Source: Asticcacaulis sp. YBE204 (GTDB lineage: Bacteria > Pseudomonadota > Alphaproteobacteria > Caulobacterales > Caulobacteraceae). Taken from it: 64,000 nucleotides of DNA. The notes beneath the pieces were generated by a model. The model did no database searches. It was not told the origin of the DNA and saw only the letters and a list, made by a program, of their open reading frames with translations. The DNA lies in contig NZ_AWGF01000011.1 of the NCBI RefSeq assembly GCF_000495855.1, positions 124,001 to 188,000 of the forward strand, given 5' to 3'. Made by a program: the position numbers and the translations under genes. This document shows, piece by piece, positions 57,903 to 64,000 of this stretch. Numbering within the stretch: the first letter of the stretch is position 1; every line of letters starts with the position of its first letter.

Positions 57903-60032
57903 TTACGCAAACCCACGTGAGCGCATCAATGCCTTTGGATCGGCATCGCGGCCCCGGAAATTGCGATAGGCGATCGCGGGATCGATCGTATTGCCGACGC
58001 TGAGGATGTTTTTCATCATCTTCCCGGCGACCGTCTGATCGTAGAAACCGCCCGGCGCCTCGGCGAAGGCTTCGGAGCAATCCGCTGCCACGACGTCGGC
58101 CCACAGATAGCTGTAATACCCCGCCGAATAGCCATCCGAGGAGAAGACGTGGGCGAATTGCGGTGTGCGGTGGCGCATAACGATTTCCTTCGGCATACCG
58201 AGCTTGGTCAGCTCTTCGCGTTCGAAGGCGTCCGGATCGATGTCGGCGTCACCAGCCAGGTGCAGCTTCATGTCGATCAGGGCCGACGACAGATACTCGA
58301 CCGTGGCAAAGCCCTGATTGAAGGTATCGGCCTTCTTGATCTTGGCCAGCAGTTCGGCGGGCATCGGCTTGCCGGTCTTGTAGTGCAGGGCGAAGCGGCT
58401 GAGGACTTCCGGGGTCGACAGCCAGCGCTCGTTGACCTGCGACGGGAACTCGACGTAATCGCGCGCCACCGACGTCCCCGACAGGGTCTGGTAAGTGACG
58501 TTCGACGACAGGCCGTGGATGGCGTGGCCGAATTCGTGGAACAGGGTCGAGGCGTCGTCCCACGAGATCAGGACGGGTTCGCCCGCCGCACCCTTGATGA
58601 AGTTGGAATTGTTCGACACGATCGGGATGATCGCCTTGCCGTGCTCTTTCGACTGGCTGCGGTAGGCGTTCATCCAGGCGCCCGACCGCTTGCCCTTGCG
58701 GGCATAGGGGTCGAGATAGTGGACGCCGATGACCTTGCCGTCGCGCAGCACCTCATAGGTCGTCACATCCGGATGGAAGACCGGCAGGCCGGTGACCGGG
58801 CGGAACCCGAAGCCGTAGGTCTGCGACGCCGCCCAGAACATGCCTTCGATCAGCTTGTCGAGTTGCATGTAAGGCTTGATTTCGTTCTCGTCGAGGTCGT
58901 AGCGCGCCTTGCGCACCTTTTCGGCGTAGAAGCGGTAATCCCACGGCTCGATGGTGATATTGGCCTTCTCCGCGTCGGCGACCTTCTGCATGTCGGCAAC
59001 CTCTTCGTGGACGCGCTTGACGGCGGCCGGCCACACCGACTCCATCAGGCCCATCGCCGCTTCCGGCGTCTTGGCCATGGCGGTTTCGACGCGCCAGTGG
59101 GCGTGGGTCTTGTAACCGCGCAGATTGGCGCGTTCGACGCGCAGCTTGAGGATTTGCTTGATGAGGGCGTTGTTGTCCGACGCGTCGCCATTGTCGCCAC
59201 GGTTGACGTAGAAGCGCCAGACCTTTTCACGCGTTGCGCGATTGGTGGCGAAGGTCGTCACCGGCTCCATCGCCGACCGCGTATTGGCCACGGCGTATTG
59301 ACCGTCCTTGCCCGCCGCCTTGGCTGAGGCCGCCGCCGAAGCGAGGAAACCGTCCGACAGACCGGCCAGCTCGTCCTTGCTGAAATAGAGCGTCTGTTCT
59401 TCGTCGTGGAGCAGGTTATCGGAGAACTGATTGAACAGGACCGACAGCTCCTTGTTGATCGCGGCGACGCGCGTCTTGGCCTCCGGCGACAAGGCCGCGC
59501 CCGACCGAACAAAGCCGTTATGCGTGACCCACAGCAAACGGTCCTGTTCCGGCGTCAGCTTGAACGCCGCCTTGCCTTCGTAAACAATTCTTATTTTTTG
59601 GAATAGTTTTTCATTCTGGCTGATTTCATCGCCAAACGCCGCCAGTTTCGGCGACAAACGCTTCGAGATTTCCTGAAGCGTAGGCGTCGACAGGCCGCTG
59701 GACCACACGCCGTAGACCGTGGAGACGCGCTCCATCTCGGCCCCGGCGGTTTCCAGCGCCACGATGGTGTTTTCGAAGGTCGGCGCGGCCGTATTAGCGG
59801 TGATGGCGGCGATTTCCTTGCGTTGGGCGTTCATCGCCGTATCGAAGGCCGCTTCGAAGTCCTCGACCTTGACCTTGTCGAAGGGCGGGACGCCGCCATA
59901 GGGACCCGTCCAGGCCTGGGTCAGCACGGGATCGCCTTCGGCGGCGAACGCCGTGGCGGGTAACAGGCTTGTCGGCAGAAGACTGGCCGAGGCCATCAGC
60001 CCCATAACGGTGCGACGATCGATTTCCATCAT
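57903..60032 (-). CDS. dcp: Peptidyl-dipeptidase Dcp, M3 metallopeptidase, exported
   Basis: A 709-residue zinc peptidase that removes C-terminal dipeptides. ATG 60032 has AGGAG 6-7 bases upstream. The N-terminus RRTVMGLMASASLLPTSLLPATAFAAEG is a Tat-like signal, so the enzyme is periplasmic. The zinc motif HEFGH lies at about residue 497 in STLFHEFGHAIHGLSS, with the third ligand Glu further on (RDYVEFPSQVNERW). Other family stretches are FSDNLLHDEEQ, LRGYKTHAHWRVETAMAKTPE, WDYRFYAEKVRKARYDLDENEIKPYM and YSAGYYSYLWADVVAADCSEAF. Length is normal. It is a single gene, divergent from murI. Confidence 0.95.
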   Translation of the reverse strand: MMEIDRRTVMGLMASASLLPTSLLPATAFAAEGDPVLTQAWTGPYGGVPPFDKVKVEDFEAAFDTAMNAQRKEIAAITANTAAPTFENTIVALETAGAEMERVSTVYGVWSSGLSTPTLQEISKRLSPKLAAFGDEISQNEKLFQKIRIVYEGKAAFKLTPEQDRLLWVTHNGFVRSGAALSPEAKTRVAAINKELSVLFNQFSDNLLHDEEQTLYFSKDELAGLSDGFLASAAASAKAAGKDGQYAVANTRSAMEPVTTFATNRATREKVWRFYVNRGDNGDASDNNALIKQILKLRVERANLRGYKTHAHWRVETAMAKTPEAAMGLMESVWPAAVKRVHEEVADMQKVADAEKANITIEPWDYRFYAEKVRKARYDLDENEIKPYMQLDKLIEGMFWAASQTYGFGFRPVTGLPVFHPDVTTYEVLRDGKVIGVHYLDPYARKGKRSGAWMNAYRSQSKEHGKAIIPIVSNNSNFIKGAAGEPVLISWDDASTLFHEFGHAIHGLSSNVTYQTLSGTSVARDYVEFPSQVNERWLSTPEVLSRFALHYKTGKPMPAELLAKIKKADTFNQGFATVEYLSSALIDMKLHLAGDADIDPDAFEREELTKLGMPKEIVMRHRTPQFAHVFSSDGYSAGYYSYLWADVVAADCSEAFAEAPGGFYDQTVAGKMMKNILSVGNTIDPAIAYRNFRGRDADPKALMRSRGFA

Positions 60033-60192
60033 AAACTACTCCTGACAGGTGCGCCGGACGTAACCGCCGCAAAAATTTTGTCTCTCTTGTAACCACGCGG
60101 TCCGGCTCAAGGCAAGAGCGGGCCCTATGGACGAGAGGCGCGCACCATCCTATGTAGGGGCATCAGCCTGTCCAATTAAGGAAATGTAATAA

Positions 60193-61044
60193 ATGGCCAT
60201 CGGTGTTTTCGATTCCGGCGTCGGCGGTCTGAGCATTCACCGGGCGCTGGTCGACCGGATGCCGGACGCGGATTTCATCTATCTTGGCGATCAGAAGCAC
60301 GCGCCCTACGGCGAACGCTCCGGCGAAGAGATCGTCGACCTGACCCGGCAAGCCTGCGAAACCCTGTTCGAGGCCGGTGCGTCTCTGGTCGTTCTGGCGT
60401 GCAATACGGCTTCCGCCGTTGCTTTGCGCCGCCTGCAATCGACGTGGCTGGCCGGGGTGCGCAAGACCTATGAACGCCCGGTCAATGTGCTGGGGATCAT
60501 CGTCCCCACCATAGAGGCCGCCACCGGCCTGCCGTGGGAGCACGAGGCCGAACGTCGCGGCCCTAAGATCGAGAACCTCGACGTGCTGGGTATCTTTTGC
60601 ACCACGGCCACGGCGCGCTCACGCGTCTATGAGATCGAGATCGACAAGCGCCGTCAGGATCTGGCGGTGTTTTCGGAACCCTGCGTCGGCCTTGCGGGCA
60701 TGATCGAGGCCGGTGAATCGGAAGAGACCTTGAAAGCCGTTGTCGAGAGCCGTGTTCAGGCCCTGAAAACGCGGATTGGACGCTATCCCGATCGCGCCAT
60801 ATTGGGCTGCACCCACTATGAGATCATCGGCGACCTGTTCAAGGCTGCCCTGCCGCCCGGCACGCCCCTGATCCATCAGCCGTCCTCCGTCGCCGATTCG
60901 CTGGGGCGCTATGTCGAGCGTCATCCGGAATACGATGTCGGTACGTCGGGCGGGCGGCGTTTCCTGACCACCGGCACCGCAGCGCAGCAATCCTCGCTGG
61001 TCGAGCGCTTCTGGGGCGGCCCGGTACGCTTCGAAAATCTCTAG
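60193..61044 (+). CDS. murI: Glutamate racemase
   Basis: A 283-residue cytosolic enzyme that makes D-glutamate for peptidoglycan. ATG 60193 follows AAGGAAATGTAATAA. The first Asp is in GVFDSGVGGLSIHRAL. The two catalytic Cys are near residue 70 (VLACNTASAVALR) and near 206 (ILGCTHYE). YLGDQKHAPYGERS is the usual substrate loop. Compared with many bacterial racemases it has a short extra stretch (ERPVNVLGIIVPTIEAATGLPWEHEAERRG) between the two halves. The gene is divergent from dcp and not linked to other cell-wall genes. Confidence 0.95.
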   Translation: MAIGVFDSGVGGLSIHRALVDRMPDADFIYLGDQKHAPYGERSGEEIVDLTRQACETLFEAGASLVVLACNTASAVALRRLQSTWLAGVRKTYERPVNVLGIIVPTIEAATGLPWEHEAERRGPKIENLDVLGIFCTTATARSRVYEIEIDKRRQDLAVFSEPCVGLAGMIEAGESEETLKAVVESRVQALKTRIGRYPDRAILGCTHYEIIGDLFKAALPPGTPLIHQPSSVADSLGRYVERHPEYDVGTSGGRRFLTTGTAAQQSSLVERFWGGPVRFENL

Positions 61045-61338
61045 GCGATAAACCGCAACGCCTTTGTCGGGCGGCAATAACAGCGCGACAGCATGATAAC
61101 AGCGATATAATTGCCGCATTTATCATTTTGTGCGCCGCAACTATAGATTTTTTATTTTTCGCACCGCACACTCGTAACACGGGCGTCATAGGCCCGTGCC
61201 TATAGTTTTCCGCCCGACCCCAATTTCAGTAAAGACGTGCGCCGCGCCTTTATGCGCCTCAAGCGGCCAAGCCGCGCACCGATAGTGTACCGTTCAGGAA
61301 GATCCCGCTCACTATCCTTTATTCCGGAGGCCTCTATC
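61045..61338. other. 294-bp gap between murI and the small membrane protein gene
   Basis: No gene was seen. The hairpin CACGGGC-7 bases-GCCCGTG (61179-61185 with 61193-61199) is followed by a short T-run (CCTATAGTTTT), which could end a transcript. Around 61130-61165 it is AT-rich (ATTTTTTATTTTTCG) and could hold a promoter for the gene at 61339. Confidence 0.5.
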
Positions 61339-61542
61339 ATGGCACAACACGAAACCAACGAAACCTCGACCTCGGTTCAGAGCCGCGTCTTCTGGCTGGC
61401 CCTGTCGCTGCTCATCGCCGCCCTGTTCTTCTACGCCGCTTCGACCACGACCGGCGAAGCCTATGCTCAGGGCATGGGCGAAGGCGCCGCCTCGGCGTCC
61501 GACTGGAGCGGTTCGGCGTCGAGCGAAGACGCTTCGATGTAA
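61339..61542 (+). CDS. Small single-pass membrane protein, unknown role
   Basis: A 67-residue protein read from ATG 61339, with CGGAGG 8 bases upstream. A longer frame back to 61237 has no support. The polar start (MAQHETNETSTSVQSR) is followed by one helix (VFWLALSLLIAALFFYAAST) and a Gly-, Ser- and Ala-rich acidic tail (GEAYAQGMGEGAASASDWSGSASSEDASM). This order suits a C-out bitopic protein. No family recognised. A terminator follows within 30 bases. Confidence 0.7.
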   Translation: MAQHETNETSTSVQSRVFWLALSLLIAALFFYAASTTTGEAYAQGMGEGAASASDWSGSASSEDASM

Positions 61543-61567
61543 GGCTTAGCGCCTCATATCCAAAGAA

Positions 61568-61598
61568 AAGCCTCCACCCGTGCGGTGGGGGCTTTTTT
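61568..61598. terminator. Bidirectional intrinsic terminator
   Basis: AAGCCTCCACC, a 5-base loop and GGTGGGGGCTT are followed by TTTT on the plus strand. It ends the small membrane protein gene and overlaps the stop of the convergent gene at 61597. Confidence 0.88.
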
Positions 61599-62526
61599 AT
61601 TTGAGAAACTGCTTAAGGCGCGTGCGGATGCGCAGGTTGTAACGCATGAGGGCGAGGCGCTCCCGCAGGCGGTTGATACCAAGCGCGATGCGGCCCTGAA
61701 GATTATATTGTGAGGGACGGCGAAGCGCTGCCGGCGGCAGGACGTAATTATTATCCGGCAGAGGCGTATGGGCAAAGACGTGCAGATGCAGCATCCCCGC
61801 CAACGCACGATAGATGTCTTCCTCGAAATGCGCCCAGTCTACGCAACCCTTGGTGCGATCCAGCGGTGGATGCAGGGGCGGGCAGATAGAAAAGTCCTCG
61901 GTCTTGAGTTTCACCAACTCGACCCAGAAGTCCCGCGCCCGATGATAACGCTCGGCATTCTTGTCGATCTGGGAATACTGAAAGGACAGGACGACTATTT
62001 TCGCTTGCGGTTGACGGGCGCGTAGCCATTGCACAAGTCTTACGAAATTTTCCGCCGATTGTCGGGCGCTCAGCACATGGCCCAGCTTGCCGAAATCGGT
62101 GAGGTTTTCAAACATATGGGCATTGGAAAATATCTTTCCTTCCAGCCCCGTTTGAAACTCGAACAACTGTGCCGACAGATCCATGAAGTTGTCGAGCAGA
62201 ATCAGGTCGATTTTGGTTTCTTCCAGCAACTCGAATAACGGCGTGGCCTCAGGTAAGTCGTGCCGCCCCATCTCTTCCGGGTACTGATTGGCGAGAATAC
62301 GCCGCGCATAGTCCTCCGAGTCCGGCTTGAAGCGCACAAGCGCGCTCAGGTCCGCCAGGGACGGGGGCGTTGTACGTTTGTCGATATAATAGTCGATGAA
62401 CTGGTCGCTGCGATTATGTGCAACATTACCCACGAGCTTCCAGCCATAGAACATGGATAGCTGCACCGCCGTCAGGTGCGACAGACAGGAGCCGAACGAG
62501 AGAACCAGAGGCTGAGAGGTGTTCAT
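61597..62526 (-). CDS. SGNH-like protein with FGSC motif, probable polysaccharide-related
   Basis: The 309-residue product is read from ATG 62526. In-frame ATG codons at 62556 and further upstream (to 62580) also lack a ribosome site, so the start is uncertain. The first motif is LSFGSCLSHLTAVQLSMFYGWKLVGN, close to the GxSC/GNCQ start of WcbI- and DUF6270-type SGNH relatives. IDLILLDNFMDLS and KIVVLSFQYSQIDKN are the next core strands, and DWAHFEEDIYRALAG may hold the last Asp and His. No signal peptide is seen. Relatives sit in capsule and polysaccharide loci, but no such genes lie here. The C-terminal basic tail (RERLALMRYNLRIRTRLKQFLK) is amphipathic. Confidence 0.6.
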   Translation of the reverse strand: MNTSQPLVLSFGSCLSHLTAVQLSMFYGWKLVGNVAHNRSDQFIDYYIDKRTTPPSLADLSALVRFKPDSEDYARRILANQYPEEMGRHDLPEATPLFELLEETKIDLILLDNFMDLSAQLFEFQTGLEGKIFSNAHMFENLTDFGKLGHVLSARQSAENFVRLVQWLRARQPQAKIVVLSFQYSQIDKNAERYHRARDFWVELVKLKTEDFSICPPLHPPLDRTKGCVDWAHFEEDIYRALAGMLHLHVFAHTPLPDNNYVLPPAALRRPSQYNLQGRIALGINRLRERLALMRYNLRIRTRLKQFLK

Positions 62527-62704
62527 TAAGGTCTGTACTCGGTTGGGTTTCGACATTACGCGCGTGGGCATTTGGCACATCGCGCTTAACCTAATCCGAA
62601 AATTCGATCGGGATCAATTTTTCTGACGGGTTCTATGGCCAATAGCGAGCAGATGGGCTAGAGCATCTCATTATTCAACCCGATTATTTCAGAGAAGCAT
62701 TGCC

Positions 62705-64000
62705 ATGTCTGTCACCGAAGGCCTGTTTGAAACGAAACCGTCCCCCATCGTCATGGCTGATGCGATCCGCGTCCTTTCGATGGAAGCCGTGCACCGCGCC
62801 AAGTCCGGTCACCAGGGGATGCCGATGGGCATGGCCGATGTGGCCACCGTCCTGTTCACCAAGTTCCTCAAATACGATCCGAAGGCGCCCGACTGGGCCG
62901 ACCGCGACCGCTTTATCCTGTCAGCCGGTCACGGCTCGATGCTGCTCTACTCGCTCCTGCACCTGACCGGCTACGCCTCGGTGTCGATGGAGGACATCAA
63001 AAACTTCCGCCAGTGGAACTCCGCCACCCCCGGCCACCCCGAATACGGCCACACGGCAGGCGTCGAATGCACCACCGGTCCGCTGGGTCAGGGCCTCGCA
63101 ACCTCGGTCGGCATGGCGATGGCCGAGCGTCATCTGCACGCGCGCTTCCCCGAACTGGTCGATCACCGGACTTGGGTCATCGCCGGTGACGGCTGCCTGA
63201 TGGAAGGCGTGTCGCACGAGGCTATCTCGCTGGCTGGACGTCTGAAGCTGAACAAGTTGGTCGTGCTGTGGGACGACAACAACGTCACCATCGACGGCGT
63301 GGCGACGATTGCCGAAACCGGCGATCAGCTGGCCCGCTTCAAGGCCGCCGGCTGGGCGGTCAAGGCCGTCGACGGCCACGACCACGGCAAGATCGCTGCC
63401 GCCCTGCGCTGGGCGACGCAGCAATCGAAACCCGTACTCATCGCCTGCAAGACCCTGATCTCGAAGGGCGCCGGGCCGAAGGAAGCCGATCCGCATTCGC
63501 ACGGATATACCCTGTTCGATTCGGATATCGAACTGGCCCGTCAGGCGATGGGCTGGACCGCCGAAGCCTGGACCGTGCCCGCCCCGATCAAGAAGGCCTG
63601 GGAAGCCGCCGGGAAGAAGGCCGCCAAGCCGCGCAAGGCATGGGAAGCGGCGCTGAAAGCCCATCCGAACGGTGCCGACTTCACCCGCGCCATGAAAGGC
63701 GAACTGCCCGCCGACGCCTTTACCGCGCTGGATGCCCATATCGAAAAGCAGCTGGAGCTGAAGGCCGGGGACGCGACGCGTTCGGCCTCGGGTGCGGCGC
63801 TGGCGCAATTGGTGCCCTCGATCGACGACATGGTCGGCGGTTCGGCCGACCTGACGGGTTCCAACAACACCTTCGTCAAGGGCATGACGGCCCTCGACAC
63901 CCCGAACTATGACGGTCGCTACGTCCATTACGGCGTGCGCGAATTCGGTATGAGCGCCGCGATGAACGGCATGGCCCTGCACGGCGGCGTCATTCCCTAT
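62705..64000 (+). CDS. tkt: Transketolase, 5' part (3' end outside window)
   Basis: A frame open from ATG 62705 to the end of the window gives 432 residues of a protein that is about 660 in full. Thiamine-diphosphate-dependent transfer of two-carbon units in the pentose phosphate and Calvin-type pathways is its role. N-terminal domain: VLSMEAVHRAKSGHQGMPMGMADV, RFILSAGHGSMLLYSLLHLTGY, PGHPEYGHTAGVECTTGPLGQG, and the ThDP/metal motif AGDGCLMEGVSHEAISLAG with LVVLWDDNNVTIDG. The pyrimidine domain starts at VGGSADLTGSNNTFVKG. A Lys/Ala-rich linker (KKAWEAAGKKAAKPRK) is longer than average. Confidence 0.95.
   Translation, partial: MSVTEGLFETKPSPIVMADAIRVLSMEAVHRAKSGHQGMPMGMADVATVLFTKFLKYDPKAPDWADRDRFILSAGHGSMLLYSLLHLTGYASVSMEDIKNFRQWNSATPGHPEYGHTAGVECTTGPLGQGLATSVGMAMAERHLHARFPELVDHRTWVIAGDGCLMEGVSHEAISLAGRLKLNKLVVLWDDNNVTIDGVATIAETGDQLARFKAAGWAVKAVDGHDHGKIAAALRWATQQSKPVLIACKTLISKGAGPKEADPHSHGYTLFDSDIELARQAMGWTAEAWTVPAPIKKAWEAAGKKAAKPRKAWEAALKAHPNGADFTRAMKGELPADAFTALDAHIEKQLELKAGDATRSASGAALAQLVPSIDDMVGGSADLTGSNNTFVKGMTALDTPNYDGRYVHYGVREFGMSAAMNGMALHGGVIPY

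Overview
The window reads as a chromosome segment of a Caulobacteraceae alphaproteobacterium, most likely Asticcacaulis. The evidence is a complete Caulobacter-type Flp pilus locus (several small pilA genes, then cpaA-B-C-D-E-F, tadB, tadC), two LexA boxes of the alphaproteobacterial form GTTC-N7-GTTC, a DUF2794 gene, a large TonB-dependent receptor tied to plant cell-wall degradation, and moderately high G+C judged by eye. No rRNA, tRNA, CRISPR array, transposase or prophage was recognised.

Layout. 1-3.2 kb: the 3' end of L-rhamnose isomerase, a DUF1961 protein and biotin synthase. 3.2-6.9 kb: ahcY behind a perfect 20-bp palindrome, small hypotheticals, an AraC-GyrI regulator and cutA. 6.9-9.3 kb: a DNA-repair pair (radical SAM protein plus DUF4130 protein) behind a LexA-overlapped promoter. 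9.4-20.7 kb: mostly single housekeeping genes (methyltransferase-like, serine hydrolase, rarD, asd, response regulator, flavoprotein, zapE, alkaline phosphatase with four Pho half-sites, CitE-like lyase, Bax-inhibitor family, DUF2794). 20.9-21.06 kb: a candidate 6S-like RNA. 21.1-30.7 kb: a rhamnogalacturonan-I block with a PL26-type lyase, a TonB-dependent receptor and a PL11 lyase. 30.9-33.6 kb: two histidine kinases and a response regulator. 33.8-43.3 kb: P450, TPR protein, rnk with an unusual leader, oligogalacturonate lyase, lipoprotein esterase, AMP nucleosidase and pabB. 43.3-55.5 kb: the pilus locus. 55.5-57.7 kb: a FAN1-like nuclease fused to a DnaQ-type exonuclease, behind a second LexA box. 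57.9-64 kb: dcp, murI, two proteins of unknown role and the 5' part of transketolase.

How the genes work together. Pectin use is spread over the window. The receptor probably imports oligosaccharides, the PL11 and PL26 enzymes cut rhamnogalacturonan, the PL22-type enzyme finishes unsaturated oligogalacturonides, and rhamnose isomerase handles released rhamnose. The PL11 and PL26 genes share a TAGCGCTA-centred palindrome, which suggests one LacI-type repressor. The pilus locus encodes pilins, prepilin peptidase, secretin, lipoprotein, ATPases and platform proteins, with TadE-like minor pilins and a lone CpaC-like N-domain protein on the opposite strand. Two DNA-repair units appear to be under SOS control.

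A family of G-rich/C-rich inverted intergenic repeats occurs at eight or more sites. One copy lies in frame inside the DUF4130 gene and another supplies its last codons. The strongest candidates for something little described are the SOS-controlled FAN1-exonuclease fusion, the repeat-invaded DUF4130 protein with a leaderless SOS partner, and the rnk leader, which has a leaderless small ORF and mutually exclusive hairpins.
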